Shown here: one piece after another, positions 51,767-60,829 of the stretch
Layout of the letters: each line of letters opens with the position of its first letter
Numbering within the stretch: position 1 is the first letter of the stretch
NCBI GenBank assembly: GCA_944386325.1
Contig: CALXAP010000001.1
Coordinates: forward strand, 102,610-166,609
DNA length: 64,000 bases
Direction of reading: 5' to 3'
Source: an uncultured Clostridia bacterium
GTDB lineage: Bacteria > Bacillota > Clostridia > TANB77 > CAG-508
The notes under the pieces: model-generated
What the model saw: only the letters and a program-made list of their open reading frames with translations
What the model was told of the DNA's origin: nothing
Databases searched by the model: none
Translations under genes and position numbers: made by a program

Positions 51767-54307
51767 GTGCAAAATCAGAATTCACAAATAGAAGAGGAGC
51801 ATTTGATTTTAGCGTTATTAGAGCAAGAAGATAGTTTGATAAAAGAATTACTAAATATAATGGGAGTACCAGATAATTTTGAAAGAGATATACGAAATAA
51901 AGTAGAAAACGACCCTAAAATGGTCGGAGGTGCTAGAAAAGCAGATTCTATATATGTTTCACAAGATGTTGATTTAGTTTTAACAGATTCAGAAGAAATA
52001 GCAGATAGAATGAAAGATGAATATGTTTCTGTAGAACATATCATGCTTGCAATTTTTAATAATACAAGCCGTGAAATTAAAGAAATATTTAAAAGATACA
52101 ATATAAATAAAAATGATTTCTTAAAAGCATTGTCAAGTGTACGAGGCAATACTAGAGTAACAAGTGATAATCCAGAAAGTACATATGATGCACTAAAAAA
52201 ATATGGACAAGATTTAGTACAAATGGCAAGAGAACAAAAATTAGATCCTGTAATTGGTAGAGATAAAGAAATAAGAAATGTAATTACAATATTATCAAGA
52301 AAAACAAAAAATAATCCATGTTTAATAGGAGAACCAGGTGTTGGAAAAACAGCAATAGCAGAAGGATTAGCATTGAGAATTGTAAGAGGAGATGTACCAG
52401 AAAATTTACAAGATTGCACCATATTTTCTTTAGATATGAGTTCATTAGTTGCTGGTGCTAAATATAGAGGCGAATTTGAGGAAAGATTAAAAGCAGTTTT
52501 ACAGGAAGTAAAGAAAAGTGAAGGAAAAATCATTTTATTTATTGATGAAATTCATACTATTGTTGGGGCTGGAAGAACAGATGGTGCAATGGATGCAGGA
52601 AATATATTAAAGCCGATGCTTGCAAGAGGAGAACTTCATTGTATAGGTGCTACCACATTAAATGAATATAGGCAATATATAGAAAAAGACCAAGCATTAG
52701 AAAGACGTTTTCAACCAGTAATGGTAGATGAGCCAAGTGTTGAAGATACTATTTCAATTCTAAGAGGATTAAAAGAAAGATATGAAGTATTCCATGGTGT
52801 AAAAATTTCTGATAGTAGTTTAATTGCAGCAGCTACATTATCACATAGGTACATATCAGATAGATTTTTGCCAGATAAGGCAATAGACTTAGTGGATGAA
52901 GCATGTAGTTTAATAAAAACTGAAATGAAATCAATGCCAGTTGAATTAGATGAAGTCTCAAGGAAAATAATGCAATTGGAGATAGAAGAAACAGCATTAG
53001 CAAAAGAAAAAGATGAGTTTTCAAAACAAAGATTAGATGATATAAAAAAAGAAAAATCAGAACTTAAGACTAAGTTTGATGCAATGAAAGCTAAATGGGA
53101 TAATGAAAGACAATCTATAGAAAAAGTACAAAAATTAAAAGAAGAAATAGAAAAAGCGAATGCACAAATAGAGCAAGCAGAAAGAAACTATGATTTAAAT
53201 AAAGTTGCAGAGTTAAGATATGGTAAATTACCTGAATTACAAAAACAATTAGAAGAAGAGGAGAAAAAAGAAAGTAATAAAGAAAATGTTTTATTACGAA
53301 ATAAGGTAACAGCAGATGAAATTACTGATATTGTTTCAAGATGGACAGGAATACCTGTAACAAAACTTATGGAAGGTGAAAGAGAGAAAATATTACATTT
53401 AAAAGATCTTCTACATAAAAGAGTAATTGGGCAAGATGAAGCTGTAGAAGATGTTGCAGAAGCAATAATGAGATCAAGAGCAGGAATAAGTGATCCGAAA
53501 AAGCCAATAGGTTCATTCTTATTTTTAGGGCCAACAGGTGTTGGAAAAACAGAACTTGCTAAAAGTTTAGCTGAATGTTTATTTGATGATGAACATAATT
53601 TAATTAGAATAGATATGTCAGAATATATGGAAAAATATTCTACTTCTAGATTAATAGGTGCTCCTCCAGGATATGTTGGATATGAAGAAGGAGGACAATT
53701 AACAGAAGCTGTTAGAAGAAAACCATATTCAGTTGTATTGTTCGATGAAGTTGAAAAAGCACATCCAGATGTATTTAATATATTATTACAAGTATTAGAT
53801 GATGGAAGAATAACAGATTCTCAAGGAAGAACAATAGATTTTAAAAATACTATTATCATTTTAACTTCAAATTTAGGGTCAGAATACATATTAGAAGGAA
53901 TAACTGATAAAGGAGAGATTTCAGAAGAAACAAAAGAGAATGTAAATACTTTATTAAAGAAAAGCTTTAGACCAGAATTTTTAAATCGTCTAGATGAGAT
54001 TGTATTTTTCAAACCATTAAAGAAGAAAGAAGTTACAAAAATTTTAGACTTATTAATAGTAGATTTGGAAAAGAGATTAGAAGATAAACATATTACATTG
54101 GAATTAACAGATAAAGCAAAAGAATATTTAATTGATAATGGTTATGACGAAGTATATGGTGCAAGACCATTAAAAAGATTTGTTACTAAAAAGCTAGAAA
54201 CACTAATTGCTGAAAATATATTAAAACAAGAAATTAAACCTTCATCTAAAGTAAATATTGATTATAAAAACAATCAACTTGTTATGTATAGAAAAAATAA
54301 TAAATAA
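51767..54307 (+). CDS. clpB: ClpB disaggregase, 5'-truncated
   Basis: 846 aa from GTG 51767. N-domain (partial), AAA-1 with GEPGVGKTA, a long coiled-coil M domain (about 385-505) that marks ClpB rather than ClpA, AAA-2 with GPTGVGKTE, and the C-domain. It refolds aggregated proteins with DnaK. The first 20 or so codons are replaced: the frame still reads [13 protein letters not shown] upstream of GTG but meets a stop at the junction with the yrdC fragment, and GTG has no ribosome site. Expression may be weak or lost although the rest is intact. Confidence 0.85.
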   Translation: MQNQNSQIEEEHLILALLEQEDSLIKELLNIMGVPDNFERDIRNKVENDPKMVGGARKADSIYVSQDVDLVLTDSEEIADRMKDEYVSVEHIMLAIFNNTSREIKEIFKRYNINKNDFLKALSSVRGNTRVTSDNPESTYDALKKYGQDLVQMAREQKLDPVIGRDKEIRNVITILSRKTKNNPCLIGEPGVGKTAIAEGLALRIVRGDVPENLQDCTIFSLDMSSLVAGAKYRGEFEERLKAVLQEVKKSEGKIILFIDEIHTIVGAGRTDGAMDAGNILKPMLARGELHCIGATTLNEYRQYIEKDQALERRFQPVMVDEPSVEDTISILRGLKERYEVFHGVKISDSSLIAAATLSHRYISDRFLPDKAIDLVDEACSLIKTEMKSMPVELDEVSRKIMQLEIEETALAKEKDEFSKQRLDDIKKEKSELKTKFDAMKAKWDNERQSIEKVQKLKEEIEKANAQIEQAERNYDLNKVAELRYGKLPELQKQLEEEEKKESNKENVLLRNKVTADEITDIVSRWTGIPVTKLMEGEREKILHLKDLLHKRVIGQDEAVEDVAEAIMRSRAGISDPKKPIGSFLFLGPTGVGKTELAKSLAECLFDDEHNLIRIDMSEYMEKYSTSRLIGAPPGYVGYEEGGQLTEAVRRKPYSVVLFDEVEKAHPDVFNILLQVLDDGRITDSQGRTIDFKNTIIILTSNLGSEYILEGITDKGEISEETKENVNTLLKKSFRPEFLNRLDEIVFFKPLKKKEVTKILDLLIVDLEKRLEDKHITLELTDKAKEYLIDNGYDEVYGARPLKRFVTKKLETLIAENILKQEIKPSSKVNIDYKNNQLVMYRKNNK

Positions 54308-54339
54308 TAAGATTGATTTGAATATAAAGGCATCATTTT

Positions 54340-54414
54340 GTGAAACGCACCTCCGTTCAGATTATACCATAATGTCTTTTTTATTATGGTCTACTAAATG
54401 GGGGTGCATTTCAC
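54340..54414. repeat. 75-base nested imperfect palindrome after clpB
   Basis: Outer arms GTGAAACGCACCTCC (54340-54354) and GGGGGTGCATTTCAC (54400-54414) with two mismatches; inner arms ACCATAAT / ATTATGGT (54366-54373, 54383-54390) around a T-run. Could be a MITE-like remnant or an mRNA 3' structure. The inner stem followed by few T is a poor terminator. Confidence 0.5.
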
Positions 54415-54465
54415 TTCAACAATTACTGAATTTAGAATAAAAATAAATATTAGGAAGTGAAAAAA

Positions 54466-55404
54466 TTGATAATAAATACAGGATGCAGAACAGATATACC
54501 AGCATTTTATTCAAAATGGTTTATGAACAGAATAAGAGATGGATATGTATTTGTTAGGAATCCATATTATAATACACAGGTTACAAAATATAGTTTAAAT
54601 CCTGAAGTTATAGATTGTTTAGTATTTGGAACAAAAAATCCAGCTCCAATGATTAAATATTTAGATGAATTAGATAAGTACAAGCAATTATGGTATATAA
54701 CAATAACACCTTATGGAAAAGATATTGAGCCTCTTGTTCCAGACAGGTTAAAAGTTATAGAGAGTTTTAAAAAAATATCAAAACATATTGGAATAAATGG
54801 AGTTAATTGGAGATATGATCCGATATTTATTGGAATGGAATTTGATGTAAAAAAACATATTAAATATTTTGATGAAATGGCAAAAAGTTTAAAAGGTTAT
54901 ACAAAACACTGTACAATTAGTTTTTTGGATTTATATGAAAAAGTAAAAAGAAATGCTCCAAATATAAAACCACCAACAAAAGAAGAGCAAATTGAACTTG
55001 CTAAAGCATTTAGCAAAATAGGAAAAGAAAATGGAATTATAGTACATAGTTGTTGTGAAAAAACATATCTTGTAGAGTATGGTATTGATTGTAATGGGTG
55101 TATGAGTCAAGAAATTGTTGAATCAAGTATAGGAGATAAATTAAATGTACAAAAAATAAAAAATACTAGAGAAGGCTGTAATTGTTTAATGGGAAACGAT
55201 ATTGGAGCTTATAATAGTTGTGGACATTTGTGTATATATTGTTATGCAAATACAAATAAAGAAGCTGTGAGAAAAAATATGCAAAAACATAATCCTAATT
55301 CTCCTTTTTTAATTGGAAATTCAATGTCAGAAGATGAAGTACATGAAGCAAAACAAAGAAGTTGGAAAATAGAAGATAGGCAAATTAGCTTTATAGAGAT
55401 ATAG
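54466..55404 (+). CDS. DUF1848-family protein with a C-terminal cysteine cluster
   Basis: 312 aa from TTG 54466, placed after AGGAAGTG. Opening INTGCRTDIPAFYSKWF, VFGTKNPAPM, GVNWRYDPIFIG and a C-terminal CNCLMGNDIGAYNSCGHLCIYCYAN are DUF1848 hallmarks. The Cys set (including CxxC-YAN) resembles an iron-sulfur site of radical-SAM-type barrels, but the enzyme activity is unknown. Single gene. Confidence 0.85.
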   Translation: MIINTGCRTDIPAFYSKWFMNRIRDGYVFVRNPYYNTQVTKYSLNPEVIDCLVFGTKNPAPMIKYLDELDKYKQLWYITITPYGKDIEPLVPDRLKVIESFKKISKHIGINGVNWRYDPIFIGMEFDVKKHIKYFDEMAKSLKGYTKHCTISFLDLYEKVKRNAPNIKPPTKEEQIELAKAFSKIGKENGIIVHSCCEKTYLVEYGIDCNGCMSQEIVESSIGDKLNVQKIKNTREGCNCLMGNDIGAYNSCGHLCIYCYANTNKEAVRKNMQKHNPNSPFLIGNSMSEDEVHEAKQRSWKIEDRQISFIEI

Positions 55405-55507
55405 ACGCATACAGATGCTGAAATTGAGAATATAATAACAATAACTAGATTATTTGTCGTGGAGGTAAGTTCGAAATATAACTAATCTTATTTATTTTCA
55501 CAAAATG

Positions 55508-55536
55508 TTGACAAAAAGAAAAAAATCTTATAAAAT
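55508..55536 (+). promoter_or_regulatory. promoter of RhuM-Doc copy 2
   Basis: TTGACA (55508-55513), 17 bases, TAAAAT (55531-55536), about 90 bases before the start. Confidence 0.7.
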
Positions 55537-55627
55537 ACAAACAATAGTTCTGGTAATAATAAATGTAGTAATATAAATAAAAAATAAATCTAATAAGAAC
55601 TAAATTTTATATAAAGGATGTGTTCTT

Positions 55628-56581
55628 ATGGAAGAAAAAAAGAATGAAATTATTCTATTTGAAAATCAAGATGTAAAATTAGAAGTAAGTCTAAAAGATG
55701 AAACAGTTTGGCTTACGCAAAAACAAATGGCAGAATTGTTTGATAAAGATAGACGAACAATTACAAGGCATATTCAAAATATTTATAAAGATGAAGAATT
55801 AGACGAAAATTCAGTATGCTCATTTTTTGAGCATACTGCCGAAGATGGGAAAAAATATAAAGTCCAATATTACAATCTTGATATGATTATATCTGTTGGA
55901 TATCGAGTAAAATCAAAAAATGGTATTTTATTTAGAAAATGGGCAACTAAAGTCTTAAAAGATTACATGATTAAAGGTTATGCTGTAAATCAAAAAAGAT
56001 TAGAATATTTAGAAAAAACAATAAAGTTGATAGATATTGCAAATCGAATTGATGAAAGATTAGAAGCAACAGATGCAAAAGAAATATTAAGGGTAATTGG
56101 AAGTTATTCAAAAGCATTAGATTTATTAGATGATTATGACCATAGAACTTTAAAGAAAATTAAAGGGACTACAGATAACAGAGTTATTAAATATCAAGAT
56201 TGTTTAGATATTATACATAAATTAAAATTTAATGAAAGAAGCGAAATATTTGGTATAGAAAGAGATAGGGGATTAGAATCTATAATTAGAAATATATATC
56301 AGAGTTTTAATAATCAAGATGTTTACAAAAGCATTGAAGAAAAAGCAGCAAACTTTTTATATTTGATAGTTAAAAATCATGTATTTATAGATGGAAATAA
56401 AAGAATTGCTGCAACGTTATTTATATATTTTTTGAATTTTTATAATATGTTATATAAAAATGAAAATCAGATAATAGATAATAATACGTTAACAGCATTA
56501 ACATTACTTATTGCAGAGTCAAATCCAAATGAAAAAGAACTTATAATTGATTTAGTAATGAATTTTCTAAATAATGATTAA
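55628..56581 (+). CDS. RhuM-Doc fusion protein, copy 2
   Basis: 317 aa, same architecture as copy 1: RhuM part (VWLTQKQMAELFDKDRRTITRHI, YYNLDMIISVGYRVKSK) and Doc/Fic part with HVFIDGNKRIAATLFIYFL. The two copies are near-identical at the first 14 residues and in the middle (QKRLEYLEKTIKLIDIANRI) but differ most in the HTH and in the palindrome codons (62-70). It has its own promoter and no VanZ directly after it. Confidence 0.85.
   Translation: MEEKKNEIILFENQDVKLEVSLKDETVWLTQKQMAELFDKDRRTITRHIQNIYKDEELDENSVCSFFEHTAEDGKKYKVQYYNLDMIISVGYRVKSKNGILFRKWATKVLKDYMIKGYAVNQKRLEYLEKTIKLIDIANRIDERLEATDAKEILRVIGSYSKALDLLDDYDHRTLKKIKGTTDNRVIKYQDCLDIIHKLKFNERSEIFGIERDRGLESIIRNIYQSFNNQDVYKSIEEKAANFLYLIVKNHVFIDGNKRIAATLFIYFLNFYNMLYKNENQIIDNNTLTALTLLIAESNPNEKELIIDLVMNFLNND
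55812..55838. promoter_or_regulatory. perfect intragenic palindrome in RhuM-Doc copy 2
   Basis: CAGTATGCTCA-TTTTT-TGAGCATACTG: 11-bp arms around five T, in codons 62-70 (SVCSFFEHT). Same location as in copy 1 with unrelated sequence. Confidence 0.65.
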
Positions 56582-56653
56582 TACTATGAAAAATAAATAA
56601 AATATAGTTTGGTGAATTAACAAACAAATATTAAGCTGTAGAGGAGATTAACA

Positions 56654-57166
56654 ATGTTAGAAATAAGACAAGAAAATAAAAAAGATTATGATGAAGTGTA
56701 TAGTGTTATAAAGACGGCATTTTTGACAGCAGATCATAGTGACGGAAACGAACAAGAATTAGTAGTAAACTTAAGAAAAAGTAATAATTTTATTCCAGAA
56801 CTATCTTTAGTAGCAATACTAGACAATAAAATAGTTGGGTATATATTATTTACAAAAATAAGAATAGGGGAATATGAAGAAATAGCATTAGCACCACTTG
56901 GGATATTACCAAAGTATCAAAGACAGGGTATAGGGAGGAAACTAATAGAAAAGGGACACCAAATAGCAAAAAAATTAGGTTACCATTATTCCATTGTTTT
57001 AGGAAGTCAAAATTATTATTCAAAAGTAGGTTATGTACCAGCAAGTCAGTATGGAATAAAAGCACCATTTGAAGTACCAAATGAAAATTTTATGGCAATA
57101 AAATTAAATAATACAGATGCAAAAATAACTGGTATAGTAGAATATGCAAAAGAATTTGGAATATAA
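56654..57166 (+). CDS. GNAT-family N-acetyltransferase (YhbS-like)
   Basis: 170 aa. The acetyl-CoA loop LAPLGILPKYQRQGIGRKLIEKG (Q/RxxGxG/A) and VLGSQNYYSKVGYVPAS are typical of YhbS-like acetyltransferases. Target unknown. GAGGAG precedes the ATG; the hydrolase gene follows after 33 bases and may be co-transcribed. Confidence 0.88.
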   Translation: MLEIRQENKKDYDEVYSVIKTAFLTADHSDGNEQELVVNLRKSNNFIPELSLVAILDNKIVGYILFTKIRIGEYEEIALAPLGILPKYQRQGIGRKLIEKGHQIAKKLGYHYSIVLGSQNYYSKVGYVPASQYGIKAPFEVPNENFMAIKLNNTDAKITGIVEYAKEFGI

Positions 57167-57199
57167 CAACAAATTACAATAAATAAAGGAGATACAAAA

Positions 57200-57847
57200 A
57201 TGATAAATATTTTAGTTCACGGATTAGGTCAAAACGAAAAAAGTTGGAATGAAGTTAAGAATCAATTAAATAATAAAGGAATAAATGTAGAAACACCAAA
57301 TCTCTTTTCAATAGTAAAAAATTATCAAGTGAATTATGAAAATATATATAAAACATTTGCTGATTATTGTAACAGTTTTAATGAAAAAATTAATCTAGTA
57401 GGACTTTCGTTAGGAGGAATTTTAGCTATTGATTATATAACAGAATTTCCAGAAAAAATAAATTCAATAATACTTATAGGAACACCATACCAAATACCAA
57501 AAACTATATTTACTATACAAAACACTATTTACAAGTTTATGCCTAAAAGAATATTTGAAAAAATTGGTTGTCCTAAAAAAGATATAATTAGATTACTAGA
57601 TTCAATGAAAAATTTATCTATTCCAGATAAAGTACCAAATATAAAAAGTAATACCCTAATTATATGCGGAGAAAAGGAAAAAGATAATATAAATATGAAA
57701 AGTGCAAAGCAGTTAAATAAGGTTATAAAAAATAGTAAATTTAAAATTATAGAAAATGCAGGACACGAGGTAAATATTGATAATCCAAAAGCTCTTTCCA
57801 ATGTTATTTATGATTTTTGGAAAGATAGTGATAAAGATATAAAGTAA
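57200..57847 (+). CDS. alpha/beta hydrolase
   Basis: 215 aa with an oxyanion HGLGQNEKSW, nucleophile elbow GLSLGG (Ser), acid in IICGEKEKDN and catalytic His in ENAGHEVN. A cytosolic esterase- or lipase-like enzyme with unknown substrate. AAAGGAG before the ATG. Confidence 0.85.
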   Translation: MINILVHGLGQNEKSWNEVKNQLNNKGINVETPNLFSIVKNYQVNYENIYKTFADYCNSFNEKINLVGLSLGGILAIDYITEFPEKINSIILIGTPYQIPKTIFTIQNTIYKFMPKRIFEKIGCPKKDIIRLLDSMKNLSIPDKVPNIKSNTLIICGEKEKDNINMKSAKQLNKVIKNSKFKIIENAGHEVNIDNPKALSNVIYDFWKDSDKDIK

Positions 57848-57913
57848 CTACAACTTACAAGCTATAGATAATAGAAAAAGTTCTAAAAATAAAATATAAA
57901 AAATATTGACTAA

Positions 57914-58192
57914 CAAGTAAAAATATTACCAATTGCAGATGCACAATTAGAATACACAAATAAAGTTGTAGAAGAATTGAAAAAATATAATATTAGAGTA
58001 GAAATTGATGTTAGAAGTGAGAAAATAGGATACAAAATAAGAGAAGCGCAACTTTAAAAAGTTCCATATATGTTAGTAATAGGAGAAAAAGAAGTAAAAG
58101 ATAATACAGTTTCCGTTAGAGATAGAAAAGAGGGAGATTTAGGAGCTATATCAATAGAAGAATTTATTTCTAAAATAAAAAAAGAGGAGTAG
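57914..58192 (+). pseudogene. threonyl-tRNA synthetase anticodon-domain relic
   Basis: The frame encodes VKILPIADAQLEYTNKVVEE, RVEIDVRSEKIGYKIREAQL, a stop (58055-58057) where Gln is expected, then [20 protein letters not shown] and [16 protein letters not shown]. This is the C-terminal anticodon-binding domain of ThrRS. The catalytic part is absent, the stop breaks it, and there is no start codon. Confidence 0.85.
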
Positions 58193-58198
58193 GTAAAT

Positions 58199-58363
58199 AT
58201 GAATTTAGAAATGCCTACAAATCATAAAGAATTAGGAATTGGGTTAATAAATATAAAAAAATATTTAAAATTTTGTGAACAGAATAATATTTATTCTGTT
58301 ATAGAAGTAAAAAGAAAACAAGAATTAATAAATTCAATTGATTATATAAGAAAGGAGAAATGA
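58199..58363 (+). CDS. 54-aa ORF, possibly a C-terminal enzyme remnant
   Basis: MNLEMPTNHKELGIGLINIK and KYLKFCEQNNIYSVIEVKRK look like the last strands and helix of a TIM-barrel enzyme such as a sugar isomerase/epimerase, not a complete protein. GAGGAG from the thrS relic stands 9 bases before the ATG, so it could be translated. It overlaps the next gene by ATGA. Confidence 0.4.
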   Translation: MNLEMPTNHKELGIGLINIKKYLKFCEQNNIYSVIEVKRKQELINSIDYIRKEK

Positions 58364-59118
58364 ATTTTATGAGTAGTAAAAAGAAATTTTTTATGGTATT
58401 AGGAATATTGGTAATAATAGGAGTAAGTTTCGTAATTGGATTATTAGTAGGACAAAGAAATGCTCCAGAAACGAATTTATCAATCAATAGGGTTGATACC
58501 CAAACATTTTATGCTTGTATAGAAAGTATAAATGAGTACAATGATGGTAGCATTCATATTAATGTCAAAGGATTAGAAATAAATGATATAAATTATAGAG
58601 GAGATTTTACATTTAAAGTAGATGATAATATAGATATGAGTTGGAGAGGAGAAAAAATCAACATTTCAGATTTAAAAGAAGGAGATAATATATCAATTAC
58701 TTTTGCTGACGAAACACTTTATGATATTAGTCCAACACCATTGCAAGAAGTTCTAAAAGTGCAACTTTTAGAAGATGAAGTCAAAAAACAAGAAAATGAA
58801 ATTAACAATAAAGTTACTACAATAGATATTCAAACAACAGGATTAAGTTCGGCAACGCCAATGAAAAAATATACTCTAAATCAAGAAGAAATATATGTAA
58901 TTTTTAGTATTATAGATAATCTGACTTTTTCTGAAAAAACTTGTGATGGATTTCCAACATATTTTATTAAATATAATAGTGAAGAAAAAGAGGGTTTTGT
59001 ATATTACGGAATTGAAATATTTGAAAATGAATACCATATTACGTCAAATGATAATGAAGAAGCGATATTAACTAATGAACAAAAAGAACAATTAGATAAA
59101 ATAATAAATAAGCTTTAA
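58360..59118 (+). CDS. membrane-anchored extracellular protein (252 aa), unknown
   Basis: One N-terminal helix (FFMVLGILVIIGVSFVIGLLVG), then a beta-rich extracellular part (about 40-130) resembling an OB-like fold, a coiled stretch, and a C-terminal domain with ISATPMKKYTLNQEEIYVIF-like text. AAAGGAG is nearer ATG 58360; ATG 58369 is an alternative. No family recognised. Ends at a perfect terminator. Confidence 0.6.
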   Translation: MNFMSSKKKFFMVLGILVIIGVSFVIGLLVGQRNAPETNLSINRVDTQTFYACIESINEYNDGSIHINVKGLEINDINYRGDFTFKVDDNIDMSWRGEKINISDLKEGDNISITFADETLYDISPTPLQEVLKVQLLEDEVKKQENEINNKVTTIDIQTTGLSSATPMKKYTLNQEEIYVIFSIIDNLTFSEKTCDGFPTYFIKYNSEEKEGFVYYGIEIFENEYHITSNDNEEAILTNEQKEQLDKIINKL

Positions 59119-59154
59119 CTCATAAATTACAAGTTATAATTATATATTTAAGTA

Positions 59155-59199
59155 AAAAATAAGATTATTCTACTTTTAATATAGAATAATCTTATTTTT
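59155..59199. terminator. strong intrinsic terminator
   Basis: A perfect 18-bp stem (59155-59172 with 59182-59199) with a 9-nt loop, and T-rich 3' side. Confidence 0.9.
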
Positions 59200-59304
59200 T
59201 ATGTTATTATAATGACAATAATTAGAAATTATTTGTCATGGAGATAAAAAGATTTCTTACCTAGAAAATATTAAATAAGCATTAATTTGAAATGGAGTTA
59301 ATAT

Positions 59305-59967
59305 ATGAAAAAGAATATATTTATTATTTTTTGTATAATGTTAGTTTTAACATTACTACTAATAGTTTATGCTATGTATATATTTAATAATATTCCACAT
59401 AAAACATACTACAACAATGAAGATTTTAATATACAGACATACATTAGTAAAATAGATAAAGACGAGGACGGCATAGATGATCAAACTGATATATTAAATA
59501 ATGTAAAAAAATATATAGCAACAAATCCAAAATATAAAAGTAAATATTATACAAATGGATATCCAGATGACGAATATGGAGTTTGTACGGATGTTATTGC
59601 ATTCGGACTAAAAGATGCAGGATACGATTTAATGAAATTGGTAAATGAAGATATTATTAATCATCCAGAAGAATATGATATTGAAGTCATAGATAAAAAT
59701 ATAGATTTTAGACGTGTAAAAAACCTAAATATATATTTTAAAAATAACAGCATATCATTAACAACAGATTTATCGCAAATAGAAGAATGGCAAGCTGGAG
59801 ATATAGTTGTATTTAAAGGCCATATAGGAATAATATCAGATAAGAGAAATAAAAATGGTGTTCCTTTTTTGATACATCACGCAAACCCAATACAAGTAAA
59901 TTATGAAGAAGATGTTTTAGAATTATATGGACAAGACTTTATAATAGGACATTATAGGATTAGTTAA
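59305..59967 (+). CDS. DUF1287-family extracellular protein
   Basis: 220 aa: N-terminal membrane helix, then a domain with DGIDDQTDILNNVKKYI, EYGVCTDVIAFGLKDAGYDL and WQAGDIVVFKGHIGIISDKR. The Cys and His of VCTDV and GHIGIISD are placed as in NlpC/P60- or amidase-like papain folds, to which DUF1287 is distantly similar. Probably acts on the cell wall. TGGAG before the ATG. Confidence 0.8.
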   Translation: MKKNIFIIFCIMLVLTLLLIVYAMYIFNNIPHKTYYNNEDFNIQTYISKIDKDEDGIDDQTDILNNVKKYIATNPKYKSKYYTNGYPDDEYGVCTDVIAFGLKDAGYDLMKLVNEDIINHPEEYDIEVIDKNIDFRRVKNLNIYFKNNSISLTTDLSQIEEWQAGDIVVFKGHIGIISDKRNKNGVPFLIHHANPIQVNYEEDVLELYGQDFIIGHYRIS

Positions 59968-60033
59968 AGAATTAAGAGTTAGAATATTGTTTTAAAATTA
60001 GATTATAAATTAGCTCAAATGGAGGTTTTTAGT

Positions 60034-60720
60034 ATGAAAAGAACAATTAATAGACTTATTATAGCTTTAAGTATTATATTAATTGGATTTGTAATGATAT
60101 TTAGTATGTTACCTAATGTTGTATTAAATGTTTTAATAACAATTGGAGGATTTGCAGTACCTATTTTTGTAATAATTATTGCAATGATAGTTGAAATAAA
60201 AAGATCAAAAGATATTGAAGAAAAAAATAAAATAAGAAATTTTTGGATTAAAATATTATTTATTATATATTGTTTATTATTAGTCACAATTCTATTTTTA
60301 AATAATGAGTATAGAATGGCAGGATTTCAAAATATTAGTATATTTTCAAAAGAACATTTTGAAAACAGTAATATTATACCATTTTCAACTATAATTGAGT
60401 ATATAAGTAGACTGGTATCTCATGAGATTAATATAAATATAGTAATAATTAATTTTGCTACAAATTTATTATTGTTTGCTCCAATGGGATTTTTTATTCC
60501 TATTCTATTTAAAGACAAAATAAAGAATATAAAACAATTTGTTATAATGATATTTATAGTGACATTATTGGTAGAAGTATTACAATTTATTACATATAGG
60601 GGTTCAACAGATATTGATGATATTATATTAAATATGTTAGGTGCAATTTTTGTATATTTGTTAATGAAAACAAAGTTTGTCAAAAAAATATTAGAAAAAG
60701 TTATCGATATAAAAGAATAA
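60034..60720 (+). CDS. VanZ-family membrane protein, copy 2
   Basis: 228 aa, clearly paralogous to 47005 (same length, NLLLFAPMGFFIP, RGSTDIDDIILN). GGAGG (60021-60025) is 8 bases before ATG 60034; the ATG at 60019 overlaps it. Unlike copy 1 it follows DUF1287, not RhuM-Doc. Confidence 0.88.
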   Translation: MKRTINRLIIALSIILIGFVMIFSMLPNVVLNVLITIGGFAVPIFVIIIAMIVEIKRSKDIEEKNKIRNFWIKILFIIYCLLLVTILFLNNEYRMAGFQNISIFSKEHFENSNIIPFSTIIEYISRLVSHEININIVIINFATNLLLFAPMGFFIPILFKDKIKNIKQFVIMIFIVTLLVEVLQFITYRGSTDIDDIILNMLGAIFVYLLMKTKFVKKILEKVIDIKE

Positions 60721-60773
60721 TAAAATATGACTAAAATGTTAAACGTGATTAATAAAATTTATAAAAATTAATG

Positions 60774-60814
60774 CTCATACAAAAACAATGTGGTTGTTAA
60801 TGTTTTTGTATGAG
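60774..60814 (+). promoter_or_regulatory. perfect hairpin just before the PEP-synthase-like gene
   Basis: CTCATACAAAAACA (60774-60787) pairs exactly with TGTTTTTGTATGAG (60801-60814), loop 13 nt. GGAGAG begins 6 bases later. No T-run follows, so it is more likely a 5' UTR control element or mRNA stabiliser than a terminator. Confidence 0.55.
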
Positions 60815-60829
60815 TAAATGGAGAGAATT

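Noticed and set aside
51775-52533. Minus-strand ORF of 252 codons within clpB
   Set aside because: Complement of conserved ClpB codons; the product shows no domain and arises from codon bias.
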